From NCBI RefSeq assembly GCF_000004195.4, contig NC_030678.2, positions 35,507,701 through 35,571,700 on the forward strand: a DNA stretch of 64,000 nucleotides, read 5' to 3'. A program made the position numbers and the translations under genes. The notes under the pieces are model-generated. The model did no database searches. It saw only the letters and a list, made by a program, of their open reading frames with translations, and was not told where the DNA came from. Source of the stretch: Xenopus tropicalis (taxonomy: Eukaryota; Chordata; Amphibia; Anura; Pipidae). This document shows, one piece after another, positions 34,297 through 46,401 of this stretch (position 1 is its first letter; every line of letters starts with the position of its first letter).

Positions 34297-34581
34297 CAGT
34301 GCCAGACTGGCCCACCAGGATACCAGGAAATCTCCCGGTGGGCCCAGGTGTCAGTGGGCCCTCCTGCCCTTTACCAAATGGCCTGCTATATGGTCATTAC
34401 CTATTTCTAAATGGAAATGAAGAGGAGAAATAGATGGAAGAATAGATGCTAGCATGTACAGTAAATAAAAAAGACTAGGAGAATAAAGAGGTTGAGCGAG
34501 AAAAGGAGGAAAAATAGTTTGGAGAGAGGGCCTATGGTATAAGGTTTTCTGGTGGGCCCCTGGGGTCCCAGTCCAACACTG
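34297..34581 (+). mobile_element. hAT MITE, right copy of the composite pair
   Basis: Same 285-bp family as 24521-24805, direct orientation. The left flank, GACCTACT, lies in a LINE fragment. The right flank TCTGTATG equals the left flank of the other copy. The right end is CAGTGTTGGACTGG read inward. Confidence 0.88.
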
Positions 34582-34932
34582 TCTGTATGCACTCTCCATT
34601 GTATCCATTTTAGAGCACCTCCAGTGTGGGTGTGTTTGCCTTGGGCACGCTACTGATCAGAGGGCTATTTTACGCCAGAAAATCATCAAAAGATAAATTC
34701 ACGCACTACACAACAATGTTTTTGCTCCCTTCAAAAAATTGGAGTAGAGCAATTTCACCAGTTTTACTCTATGTTTCTGAATTTGACATTATTAACACCA
34801 ATAAGAAGGTTTTTAATAACACTAAATAAGTTACTCATGTCAACTTCAGGCCTCAGTTGTACTGTAGATATGTATGTGGGACTGTGACACTCCAGATTTA
34901 CTAAAGTGGCATTTTGAAACAACAGTGTAACT

Positions 34933-35083
34933 CAGGCCTGGAGTGAGATTCAAAATAGGTCCTTGCATTTCAAGTACACAAAGGCCCAAACAGCCCCAAC
35001 CCAACAAATATAGACTGTCTATGGCATGTTACAGCAGCCCCTCTGGCATTTGGCAGAACCCACTGATTGCCAGTCCGGGCCTG
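34933..35083. mobile_element. hAT MITE, 151 bp
   Basis: The ends CAGGCCTGGAGTG and GATTGCCAGTCCGGGCCTG are inverted. The duplication GTGTAACT versus GTTTAACT (34925-34932, 35084-35091) matches at 7 of 8 bases. A second copy of the family is at 52458-52613. Confidence 0.75.
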
Positions 35084-35091
35084 GTTTAACT

Positions 35092-36324
35092 CTAAATTGT
35101 ACTTACATGCTGTATTCACAAAATGGATAAAGGCTGTTGTGTATTAGACTTTCTGCAGTAATATTTCTTACACCAATATCAGTTTACTCAATTTTTGTGA
35201 ATTTCTCCCCAAGGGCTCTTACATACAGCTATTTTTTTTTTGCCCTTTTAAACAGATATGCTGAGCATGTAAAAATGCATTTATCGTGTTTATTTGCAGT
35301 TCCAAACTAACAGGGTTCCTTTTTCATATTAAATCATGTAATTTAGGGGCATGAATTGTGTGCTATTTACTGTCCAAATGAAATGCTCATTTGAGAATGG
35401 GCACTGGCATTCTAGTAAAAATGTTCTTGCAGGTAGCACAGGTTTTTAAATGAGTGCTATTTAGATTAAAATTTAACACCCATTTAGAAAAAAGGATGGG
35501 CACAATAACACTGGCATTCTGGGAAAAATCTGCATTTTATAATTATTTTTGCAGCCAGCACAGGTTAACAAACGAGGGTATTCATTGAAGTGAACGCGTC
35601 TGTTTTTACATGGCCAAAGTTCTTGAATCCAGCAGAATGACCAATAGGCAACTATTAAAAAATATATATGAAAAAGTACTGCTTCTCCTTAGCTTACCAC
35701 CTCTATAGAAGACCTCAGCAATATGTTTAGTTCCACAAAACACAGATATCCAGCTATTGGCTCCCTAGCTATTAACGAACTCCAGCTGGCAGCTGAACCT
35801 TGTCATGTGGTTTTGTCTTTAGTGAGGCTCAAGCAGAAACCATGTTGAAACTTGTAGTTCATTCCAATGAAACCAACAGGAATCCAGTGTGAAATTTCAT
35901 GTTTTGGCCAAACTACAGGACACTGTTTCAAATTTAACAATGACTGTTGTTGTTTAACAAACATTTTTCACTAACAGGATATATCTATTCTTTGTAGGAG
36001 AGGAGCTATTGTGAAAATGAAAATGTAATATACGCTTCATCTCATGGAAAAAATACTTTTTATATACAATCAGTTAAGAATGATGTATTGTTACACTTCA
36101 CTATCCCACTCTCAGCCATCTGTCTCTCTAAATGCTGCTTGGTGTCAGATCAGTTGTCTAGAAAGATAGTTAGCTCTCCTTGCTTTCCTTTTTATGTAAA
36201 CCATTGAAATATCTGTTTAATAAAAAATGAAGTTACAAAAGAAAGATAGTTAGCTCTTATACATTGTCTTGGCAAAGAGAACACACACCAATGATGTCTA
36301 GCAAAATCTGAGTCCGACTCATGC
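35092..36324. other. No gene recognised
   Basis: Diverged interspersed repeats (for example GCACTGGCATTCT appearing twice near 35401 and 35508) but no exon and no clean element ends. The part at 35990-36240 resembles sequence near 59376 (GAGCTATTGTGAAAAT versus GAAACTATTGTGAAAAT). Confidence 0.4.
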
Positions 36325-36332
36325 ATGTAGAG

Positions 36333-36628
36333 CAGGGATCCCCAACCTCTTTTACTCATGAGCCACATTCAGATGTAAAAAGTGTTGGTGAGCAACACAA
36401 GCATGGAAAAAGTTTTTATGAGGATGCCAAATAAGGACTGGGATTGGCTATTTGGTAGCCACATGTGGACTGACCTGCAGGAGGCTCTGCTTGGAGTAAA
36501 ACTGTGTCTCTGTGCTTTCAAAACGTGTCTCCAAGTCAGAAATTTAAAAATGGGCACCTACTTTGAGGCCACTGGGAGCAACACCAAAGGGAGTGGGGAG
36601 CTAACAAGCCACTGGTTGGGGAACACTG
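36333..36628. mobile_element. hAT MITE, 296 bp
   Basis: Same family as 16603-16910 (CAGGGATCCCCAACC end). The 8-bp duplication ATGTAGAG versus ATGTAGGG is at 36325-36332 and 36629-36636. No coding capacity. Confidence 0.85.
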
Positions 36629-36636
36629 ATGTAGGG

Positions 36637-39467
36637 AGACAGATTGCTTAAAGGGGGATAGTAAATGAATTATTCCAGACACTACAGAATTGTAAAATGA
36701 TTATATTTAGTTGAAAATGAAGCTTATATAACATTTTCATTATCACAGTGGTTCAAATTTAAGCTGGGAATACATAGGCCAAGAAAAAAATGCTGACCCA
36801 GCCTCTCCAGACTTTGTCAGCACCTTGTTGTTTGAGGCCCTCAGTACTGACTGATACCTAGCTAAAGATTCTATAAATACCGATTTTTGTTGGTTTTAAA
36901 ATACCATCTGTCCAGGACTAGAGTGTTGATGTTATCCTCACCCAATGGTTCTCTGTGGGTCCACAGTATAATATGAGTATTGTCTCCTTGGCCATCAATC
37001 ACATCAGCACATTTGGGCACACTGGGGAGCCAAACTGAGTTTACCCTGCAACATTTAACAAGGCATCTGTAGTATTAACTCTGTGGATCCCCTACATCTA
37101 TTACAACCTATTTGGCTAAGATGTCCTTAGCTGCTTCATCCGACAAACTCACAGCAACAACATCACTGTATTTTTTTTTTAGTATCAACCAATCATTTCT
37201 TTTGTAGGGTTTTTCAGTGTTTCTGGTTTGTATATAGGGTGTATGCATATATAATGCCACTTGTGGCCTCTCAGTGCAGGTTGTGCTTTGTTGCTGGCTG
37301 TAGTAGTTTACAGCCATATGGCAATCATTTTGATATCTACAAATTGTCCTTAGTCTGTAAGTTTTTTGGAACTTCTATTCAAAACTGCATGTTATAGCAC
37401 ATGCTGTGATTGTTAACCAAAAAAATAACATTTTGTCTAACGAACCAAACAACAACATTCCAATATACATTTATTGCTGTCTTTTAATGAAGTTAGTCGT
37501 AAAAGTAACTACTATTGAGAGCAGTATCAGTCTCTCCCATTCTATTTCCTGTAATCCTGGTTCTTACTATTAAAACAAGGTAACAGAAGCCATCTGATAA
37601 ACAGACCGGTGAAGCAGTATGTAAGGCATTGTGTTAACTGCAGTCTTAGCTGGAGGAAACTTGACTTTTTCTACGTGGTTTCAACAGTCAAAACAGTGAG
37701 TGCATAGAATAGCAAGGGACTATTCTATTCTGGTAACTTTTTGTACTGCTCATTGTACATCATTGCAATTTTATATAAACAACCCAATTTTACAGAGCTC
37801 TGGGTCCTTATTAGTATAGTTTGCAGTGGTACAATTATGGGGAATACATTGGTACAATATATTACAGCCACTCAGTATCATTAAACAGCTGTAGACCTTA
37901 TCTGGTTAGTGTCATTAAACATCCGGTAAAATTACAGAGTGGAGAGGTATCATTAACACGGTACTAGACTTTAGAGTCACCAGTAATCATTGTTCTAGGG
38001 CAGAATAAACAACTGGGAAAAAACAAAGTGTATTAAACCCCAGGAAGCTCTATAATTCTCATCTATTAAATTAGTTGGTAATGATTTGAGCTACTATGGC
38101 CAGCAACTAGACCGGGCATTTGGACTTTTTGTTACAATGTATATAGTGAATTCAAGGTAGACCTGAAGCCCCGCTAGATTACAAAATTACAATATGAGAT
38201 AACAGATCTACTAATTAGAGAAAGTGTGGCAGGGATGGGATAGGCTGCTGCTTGGGATGCTTGTTTGAGGGGATTAAAAGAGTCTAAAAGCAAGTTCACT
38301 CTAACCTCACGCTCCACAGATATCCTTCACTTGATGGCCTGTAGAGATGCAGAGTATAACTAGCTGAGACCTCACTAAAACAAATTGGTGGCCCCATCTC
38401 CATGGTATGTTATCCTGCTGCCATCACCAGCCCCTCTTTTATACATTATACTACACTGGGGCATGGGGTGATGATACGGCCAGACTGCACAAGTGCAGAT
38501 GGGGTGTAGAAGCAGGGTTGTTTAAAGGCAGGTCTGGACTCCCCTCCTAGGGTCTTCTGTAGGCAACTTACACCACTGTTTGTGAAGAAGTAAGTTTTGT
38601 TTGTACCATTTTTTGCCACTTCTTACTAGAACTAAAGTCTCAAGTTGCTGAAGTCTTACCAAAGGTATTTGCCTTGATGGGGCTACTAAGCTTTAAATAA
38701 ATCCATATTCTCTAGTTAAACAATTCTTTGAATTATGTGCAATGTTTCCAAAAATACAAAATGTTTTTTAAAGTGATATGTGTAAATGTTCTGAGATAAG
38801 AGAACCTATGTAGGAAATGGATGAGATGCTTTTGATATGATGTTATGTTTAGATTTTTCACATTAGTGCTTTTTAAATGGAGAATAGTCCAGTGGGGCCA
38901 CTATAATTGATGTCCCACAGTCATTATTCTTTGCTTTGGTCCTTTTCTGTCTTTTGATTAATACAACCGTGGGCCATTATGGAATGATGGTTTAGATACT
39001 GTAGTATTTAGAGTGTTCATGCTGGCTTATAACTCAAAACTTTGTAAGTGGTTCGAGTGGTTCATGATAATTTATAAATGTAAGGTCATGCACCTTGTCC
39101 CCAGCCATACTTACAGAAAAAGTAATTATAGCTAAAATTGTTTGTATAAAATGGGGGTTTTGTTCAAGGGCTTTAGAAAAGAATTCTATGTAAAAACCAT
39201 TGGCTAGACCACAATGGCAAGTTTAAGTATTTATTCCTGGCTAGTGATAAATTATGGAGCTAAAGGCTACGAGACACATATTGCAGATCATTTATACAGA
39301 GTGACATCAGGCACTTTGCCTAAAATTGTCATTTTTCTGTTATTTGGAATTCCTCTTGGAACTGCCACATTCTCCAAATGAGGAAGGTGAGTGAATATTC
39401 TGGTTTCATGCTTGTAGTGTTAGGCTTTCAGGTTTTCTTTAGGGACTATTTTTGTTATGGGGAATGC
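36637..39467. other. No gene recognised
   Basis: About 2.8 kb of AT-rich sequence without long frames, splice-flanked exons, RNA genes or bounded transposons. It may be intronic or intergenic. Confidence 0.45.
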
Positions 39468-39471
39468 TTAA

Positions 39472-39652
39472 AGGGAAAAGTGCAAAAATCACTTGAGATA
39501 GTGCCAGTTTGTCTGACTGCTCCCTTGTATCACTTCCGCTGCCATGCATAGGGCAAAGATATAGTAGTAGTAATGCGTACCTGCTTCAATTGGTGCAAGG
39601 GATACTTAACAAATTGGCCCACCCCCTCAGTGATTTTAACTTCCATTCTCCT
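39472..39652. mobile_element. T2-type MITE, 181 bp
   Basis: TTAA at 39468-39471 and 39653-39656 flanks AGGGAAAAGTGCAAAAATCAC on the left and, inward from the right, AGGAGAATGGAAGTTAAAATCAC. The inverted ends match over about 20 positions and fit TTAAAGGRR. Non-coding. Confidence 0.68.
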
Positions 39653-40386
39653 TTAAACCATTCTGGAGTGGAAACCATAACATAATCCATGGACTACCTT
39701 CAGTAGCTATTGCATTGACAGCATACAACTGCGTCTTTGAGAGCTGTTCCTGGTGCTGAATCTATCTATTTATCTATCTATTATCAGTGTGTCTATATCT
39801 ATCTGCCTGCATATTTTCCTGCATTAATTTACAGAATTATTTAATTCTTGTTGAAAAAAATAGTAAACATTGGCACTTCCATTATTTTATGTGGTGCAAA
39901 GTGAATAATTCATTATGAGTACAGTGTAAATTATTTACACCTTCTTGCACCACACCTTGCAAAATGCCTGTTAACAATCTTTTCGAATTGAGCATAAATA
40001 TATATAAATATGTAATGTAATAGGGAATAATCTCAGTTTGCCCTACAGGATGCTATACTGACTCACTAACCATAGTTTTTGTTTAGAAAATTCTCTTAAT
40101 TTCTATTATTTTCCTCAATATTCTTATATTTTAAAAGCATAGGAAATGGTAATGCATACTTAAAACCTGCTGTTTTTTTCCCTAAACAATTTTGCGTGAC
40201 AAATACCATTGTCTCCCTCAATATGTTTCAGAACTACAACTTACAGCTTGGATTTTGGGAATTGAAGCCCAACAACAGCTAGAAGAAAGCAAGGGTATAC
40301 ATCCCCTGAATTAGGAAGCCCCTCATTTGGCACCTCTGTGTATGTAATTGCTAAACAAATGGAAATATCTAATCATTTATTTCATG

Positions 40387-40622
40387 TAGGGATGCACTGA
40401 AAGATTTGGGCAAATACCATATGCAAATCAAGCTACCAAAGGGTCAAAAAGAACCACGTGCTGGCAAAAAATTTTCAACTACCTTGTTTCTGTTATGAAA
40501 AGTCACATGATTATAAGGATTCAGATTTGGTTTGGCCAGGACCATGGATTCGACCGAATCATGCTGTAAAAGGCAGAATCTTGCCAAATCCCAAACCGAA
40601 TCCTGCATTTGGTGCATCCCTA
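40387..40622. mobile_element. hAT-like MITE, 236 bp
   Basis: The ends TAGGGATGCACTGAAAG and GGTGCATCCCTA are inverted, a familiar frog hAT end. The interior includes CGACCGAATC and CCAAACCGAATCC motifs. A clear 8-bp duplication is not preserved (ATTTCATG versus ATTTGATA). Confidence 0.65.
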
Positions 40623-40741
40623 ATTTGATATTATATTCTTGTTGGACACACTGTATACTGGTATGCTTATGAATAATCTCCCAGACAGACAGAGCTGAGG
40701 CTGAATGAATAACACATGATACAGTACCTCACAGAAGGTTA

Positions 40742-41377
40742 ATGATCAAATTGAGGAATATTGGCCTAGAACATAATATTTGTAATTGGATAGAGAACTG
40801 GCTGAAGGATAGATTACAAAGAGTGGTGGTAAATGGAACATTTTCTAATTGGACCAGTGTGGTTAGTGGCGTACCGCAGGGGTCAGTACTTGGTCCTTTG
40901 CTTTTTAACTTGTTTATTAATGACCTGGAGGTGGGCATAGACAGTACTGTTTGTATTTTTGCTGACGGCACTAAATTGTGCAAAACTATAAGTTCCATGC
41001 AGGATGCTGCCACTTTACAGAGCGATTTGACAAAATTGGAAAACTGGGCAGCTAATTGGAAAATGAGGTTCAATGTGGACAAGTGCAAAGTAATGTACTT
41101 TGGTAGAAATAATATAAACGCAAACTATCTACTAAATGGTAGTTTGTTGGGGGTATCCTTGATGGAGAAGGATCTAGGGGTTTTTGTAGATAACAAGTTG
41201 TCTGAGGTTAGACTGTCAAGGTTGGGGTTGTTTTCTCTGGAAAAGAGGCGCTTACAAGGGGACATGATTACTCTGTACAAGTACATTAGAGGGGATTATA
41301 GGCAGATAGGGGCTGTTGAGTTTTCCCATAAAAGCGATCAACGCACCAGAGGCCCCCCCTTTAGATTAGAGGAACGG
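40742..41377 (+). pseudogene. CR1-type LINE reverse transcriptase fragment, catalytically dead
   Basis: The frame carries the finger/palm motif SGVPQGSVLGPLLF (residues 42-55), then the active-site box as FADG at 73-76 where the family has FADD or YADD, so the second catalytic Asp is lost. KCKVMYFGRN and EKDLGVFVDNKL follow. After residue about 154 the sequence jumps to the C-terminal RLGLFSLEKRRLQGDM block, indicating an internal deletion of the thumb region. The 5' part of the LINE (endonuclease) is absent, and the 3' part is cut by a multi-hairpin MITE. It cannot encode an active enzyme. Confidence 0.88.
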
Positions 41378-41379
41378 AA

Positions 41380-41665
41380 AGATCGTCAGACCCGCCACTA
41401 ACCTTCAGGGCTGAAACGGCAGATAAGGAGGTAGAAACAATAGGATTTCTACCTCCTTCTGCTGATTCAGCGCTGAAGGCAGATTTTGGTCAGGCGCCTT
41501 CTATGGTGCCCGATCAAAATCTTTTGACCTGGCCGATCGACTAGTCGACCAATATCAGCAGCCTCCTGCGATACCGGTCGGCTCGCCGACTTGCCATACA
41601 CGCACCGAATATCGTATGAAACGAGGTTTTGTACGATATTATCGGTGCGTGTATGGCCAGCTTTA
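41380..41665. mobile_element. Multi-hairpin MITE interrupting the CR1 copy
   Basis: Two hairpins are clear. GGAGGTAGAAA pairs with TTTCTACCTCC at about 41429-41458. GCCATACACGCACCGA plus ATATCGTA pairs with its complement at about 41595-41657, ending CGTGTATGGCCAGCTTTA. Between them lie further short inverted repeats. The right end resembles the GGCCATACAC families at 53056. The left end is uncertain. Confidence 0.55.
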
Positions 41666-41836
41666 GTTCTCATTGAAAACAAACCTGGATGAAATCTAAC
41701 CTGCTAGTTATCTTTACCCCAACTGTAGTCTGGATATGACTGACTTGATGGGGCCTAACCTTCAACAGCATTGCTGTAATAGAGCCCTTAGAAAACACCA
41801 ACTAATAAATGGTTTGAATGCACAAGTATAGCTTAA

Positions 41837-42247
41837 AGTATTTTTTGAAGGAAAGGCTAAGTCACTTGGGGGTGCTAAAATGTTAAGCACCCCCAAGTGA
41901 CTTGAATCGCTTACCTCGTACCCCGGGCTGGTGCCCCTATTAGGAGAAAACCGCACCAGCCTGGGGCGATGCGCTTCCTCCTTCTGCCTTCCTTTCCCCT
42001 AGACTCCGAGTCCGGCGCATGCACAATAGAGTGAAAAAGCCGACTTCTCTGTTAAAGTTCGGCTTTTCACTCTACTGCGCATGCGCGCGCAGCGAGAGAG
42101 GAAGGAGGAAGCGATCGCTGCTACCCCGGGCTGGTGCTGTTCTCTCCGAACAGGGGCACCAGCCCGGGGTAGAAGGTAAGCGATCTTAGTCACTTGGGGG
42201 TGCCTAACATTTTGGCACCCCCAAGTGACTTAGCCTTTCCTTCTTCT
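41837..42247. mobile_element. T2-type MITE with nested hairpins, 411 bp
   Basis: TTAA at 41833-41836 and 42248-42251 flanks inverted ends that share GAAGGAAAGGCTAAGTCAC. The arms are themselves palindromic: TCACTTGGGGGTGC with GCACCCCCAAGTGA occurs as a hairpin in the left arm (about 41863-41901) and again in the right arm (about 42191-42230). CCCCGGGCTGGTGC with GCACCAGCCCGGGG forms another, and a central hairpin (GAGTGAAAAAGCCGA, 42031 on) pairs with 42060-42075. No coding capacity. Confidence 0.8.
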
Positions 42248-42251
42248 TTAA

Positions 42252-45109
42252 GGATAAATGCATCTGTTCCAATAGACAGTATTAATATGCAGTCAATGTT
42301 ATCTCCTCCCTGTAAAGAAAAGATTTCTTCACCGTATCAGTGTAGCCCTATCAGTGTTCTTTCAAGTGACATTATGTTAATTCTTTTGTGCTGCAAACAA
42401 CTATGTAGTGAGAGCGGAGTCATATGAAGTTAGATGGTGGTGAACTCTGTGTGAATTTCTTTCCTTTTGTCTTTCTAGCTTTTGCACTTTAAACTAGAAG
42501 GATAATAGGAGTCTCAGAGAAGGTCTCTATGACCATATAAAAATCAAGATACCCCTGACTGATTGCCTTTATACAAGTCACAGAGTGCTTCTGTGACTTA
42601 TAATATCCTTATAATTTTCAGCAGGGGGTACATTATATCTTATAATGCTTAAGTGGTAGCCTGAACAACTATACACAGCAACTAATGGTAATATGAGTCA
42701 TTATTTGTAGATGTGTCTGTGTTAAATCTTTCTTGTTAGAGAGAAAGTATGCTGCAGAATAGAGTGCAAATCTGTGAAATATATTTATTAAACCATTAGT
42801 GAAAGGTCTCTAGGTGTGAACCTCAGATTAGGAGAATGTCTACTGGGCTCATGCAAAAATGAACCATTTGGTTAAACCAGCCACCCTTCACCTGCCTAAT
42901 TCCTGCCCCGTTTCAAAAATATTTATGCAAAAGATGGGTCATTAACTGAAAGGGGGCAGGCAGGGTGCAACATGCAGAAAAATAGCCACATACCTCACTG
43001 TATTCACACTTTGAAACCTGCAATGCTATTGCGCATTTGGAGCAGAAGGACCTGAACTTCCCCTATGCTGGCGCTGTTCAGTGGCGCTTTACTCAAAAGG
43101 GATGGCTGGGGGTTGGGTATGTAGCACTGTCTGTGTGTGAGGTGCTAAGTGCAGCAAGACCCCGTCCTGGGTCGTCTTTTGACCCCTCGTACTGTACTTC
43201 TGGGGGGCTGTGTGACCAAGGTTGGGAGATAATAAAGAAGAACTGGAGAAAGGCATGGGAGGAGACATAAGAGAGGATACTGGGTAGAAAAAGGAAAAAT
43301 AAATGAACAAGGGAATTTAAGTAGACACACGATAGGAACATGAGAAAGGAGAAAGTAAAAAAAAGTTAAACTTGGGGGGCACAACAGAAAAAAAGGTTAG
43401 GGGAGAAATGGTAATGATGAAGGAAAGAGGAAATAAAGGGTAGAAGCAAAGGAAGGGCCAGCAACAGAAATGCCAAAATATATATTCTTCATATAGCATT
43501 ACATAAATACAGAGGGTAACTAAAATGGTTAAATTGCATTGCAAGGAATATTTTAAATTACCAGAAAATTAAATATTTATTTATGGATTTTTAGATATAA
43601 AAATTAGTATTTTAGAGTATTTTAGATATAAAAATCTTTATCAGTGCTCAACCCATCATTATCTGTCCTGGAAAGGGGGCCCTAGAGCCCGACAGGACCC
43701 AGTGTTGCTGCCTAGTGGTGTCAGGGAGTGCTGCGCTGGTCAAAACACCTTTCTACACCTGATTTCACAGCCAGAGCAAGGACTGGCACAAGTTCTGCCT
43801 AAAGCAAGGATTGCAAGGGGATGCTGGCTTTGGAGATCTGAATTGATCCCTGTTTGGCATCTCCATCTTCGGTAGTGTAAGAATAGATTATAGTGTAAGA
43901 ATACCTTATGTTTAAATATATATAAAGTACTTCTTTAGTAACACTTTAGTGTTACTGGTCCTTTTAAGCTGTGACTCCCTAGAGAATATTGACAGATATG
44001 GGATGCAAAAGCAGCTGAACCAGGTTGGCAAGAATCAGCCATGCAGAAAGGAATAAAAAGTTGTTTATTTTAATAAATATGGATGGGAAATACACACTGC
44101 ACATGCATTCATATTTGTAGCTGTAGGGAGTAATGACACAAATCACTGATGCAAAAAAATACTGAATATTGTTATTTGCTAGCCAAGAAATTTGTGACTT
44201 CCTCAGATTCCCCGTGACCCCACTCGTCAGGGGGCTTGAGAAATAATGCCTTGAGAAAAGAATTACAGATCTCTGGGGATTCAGACTTTGATTTATTCAT
44301 TCAAAACATGGCTGCAAGGTTGAAATACAATAAATCCTTCTACCATTAGAAGTCTAAAATGAAGGCAACATTGCCTGAGAATAACCTACTGGTCACCAAG
44401 GGGACGCTATGGCCAGTGCAGGTTATGGAGGACAAGGACAGGCACAAGTGCAACAAGTGCAGGTGCACTGGGACCCTTTTTAGAGGCCAAATGGATCATA
44501 TTTTGGGGCCTGGATATTTCCTGCCATGGGGCCCTGCCCAATCTTGTTATGTCTCTGGTAGTGCAGTTATAGAGTCTATGTAATATTACAAAAGCATTTA
44601 CTTGCAAGCAACAATACCGCTTAAAGTGCAAAGGCAAATGCCATCCTACACAATCTATATTTTTTGGTGGGGAGAAGACAGTGAGTTAATAGGCATACAG
44701 TGTGCCTCTATAACATAGCATCTAAATATTCAGTTAAACAGGGCTCCAAATGTATTTCATAGAAAAATACTAATTCTGAATGTAGTTTATTCTTATACCC
44801 TTCCTAAGTCTGTTGCTCCGCTGAGCCATCACAGTGACAGCTGTTTCCTTGGAATTGTCAGTTCGGGGCTGGCACAAACAGTTCATGGGTACTTCAGCTC
44901 GACCCGTGTTTCCACCAAATCCCATTCACACTGATTAAAGTTAATGTGTATAAGAATGTGCACACATCTTATTGTGCTTGTGCGACTGCAGCATTGTCTA
45001 GTGGGAGAATGTGAGGAAAATAGGTAATAAGTGAAATATGGAATATGATTTGAAATGACCCATATTTCTACAAATTCCCTTTTACCTGTCAGACAGACTT
45101 TGCTACAAA

Positions 45110-45148
<39 letters not shown>

Positions 45149-45303
45149 CATGGAACTCAGAGGGGACTTCTAATATCCTTTTAATGTACAATAGGGGATA
45201 TGTTATTCCTTATAATACATAGGGCTTACTGTGAACTGTTGAACTTGACAATTTAAATGAAGGAGCGTGGCTGTGCTAAGAGATGGAATCTATAATAAGG
45301 CAC
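42252..45303. other. No gene recognised; small hairpin and TA run
   Basis: A 9-bp hairpin (AAGTCACAG at 42575-42583 with 42591-42599) and a (TA)n run at about 45115-45143 are the only distinct structures. I do not support an exon. Confidence 0.45.
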
Positions 45304-45622
45304 TAAGGGCCCGATTCACTAAAGTGCGATAAGATTTATTGCACGGTTTTTTGCGTTAAATAAGGCGCGAAAATTAGCGCGCGATTCACTACAGCATTAC
45401 CGCATGCCATAAGTCGCCATTTTCACTATAACTTTTGCGTGCTAAATATCGCATTCGGCTATGCGAAAATTAACTCCTACTACAGGCAGGCGAAAAATTA
45501 TAGAAAAGTACAGTAAATGAGTTTTTGGCAATAAAATATGGACTTACAGTGTTATTTATTCAAGTATGTGTGTTTTTACTCAATTTTACTAAAGTCTTGG
45601 CATGTATGGAATTTCGCTACTA

Positions 45623-45736
45623 ATATACAGTACTATAGCGGTGAATATGTTGTCGCCAAAATATACAGTACTATAGCGGTGAATATTTTGTCGTGATAAT
45701 GTACAGTACTGTAGCGGTGAATATTTTGTCACGCAA
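45623..45736. repeat. 38-bp tandem repeat, three copies
   Basis: The unit ATATACAGTACTATAGCGG plus TGAATATTTTGTCG starts at 45623, 45661 and 45699. It lies between the left end and the gene of the Harbinger element, a place where transposase or helper binding sites often cluster. Confidence 0.85.
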
Positions 45737-45892
45737 AATATATTACTATGTATATTTTGGCGATTTTTTTTTTATCGCGATTTTGTAATCTCGCGACTTG
45801 CGGACATTTTGTGGCGATTTTGTAATCTCGTGACATGTGGGACTTGGGGCCTGCAGCCACCAAACTGAGAGGACAAGCCTGGGGTTTCTGAC

Positions 45893-46350
45893 TTGCTACC
45901 AGGGGAGAGGCGCTACATTATCAGCGTGCTCCTGCGTGCAGGATATGACCAGCCACCCCTGGGGGACTTAGGGGTCCACGAAAGGAAGAGAGCCATCCTG
46001 CGCGATCTCCAAGCCGGGTTGCGCGGGGGCTTCCGAATTGATGTGGACCCCCGCCAGCTCCAGCAGCTGTGGTCTGACCTGAAGCGCAGGAGCCCAGAAC
46101 TGGTTGCTGAAATTGCGGAAGGTAATTATTATACTTTGAAAAAAAGACATACGTCCATCACATTCAACCATAATGCCAGTGAGGAACTGAAACGTTGGTC
46201 ACAATAAACCTCTGAATATCATTTCACATCTTTGTGACTCCTTGTCAAAATCCTGTGTGTGCTGTCACCCCATGCCTGTCTAGATTTTGTTTTGTCACAG
46301 GCACACAGGTGTTATTGTTCCTTATGGTGTGCAGCTTCCCAGCACTTCGT

Positions 46351-46401
<51 letters not shown>

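Larger units (their letters stand above)
24521..34581. mobile_element. Candidate composite hAT transposon, 10,061 bp
   Basis: Two 285-bp hAT MITE copies in the same orientation (24521-24805 and 34297-34581, differing at only a handful of bases) bound 9.5 kb of other DNA. The outer flanks carry a perfect 8-bp duplication, TCTGTATG (24513-24520 and 34582-34589). The inner flanks (CTAAGGTG after the first copy, GACCTACT before the second) do not match each other or the outer ones. So the duplication belongs to the whole block. Cargo: a LINE tail with a 34-bp minisatellite, the 26.87-30.0 kb repeat array, a SINE, a Tc1 element and an L2-type fragment. A homologous integration of a circle carrying one MITE would give the same arrangement. 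Confidence 0.6.
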
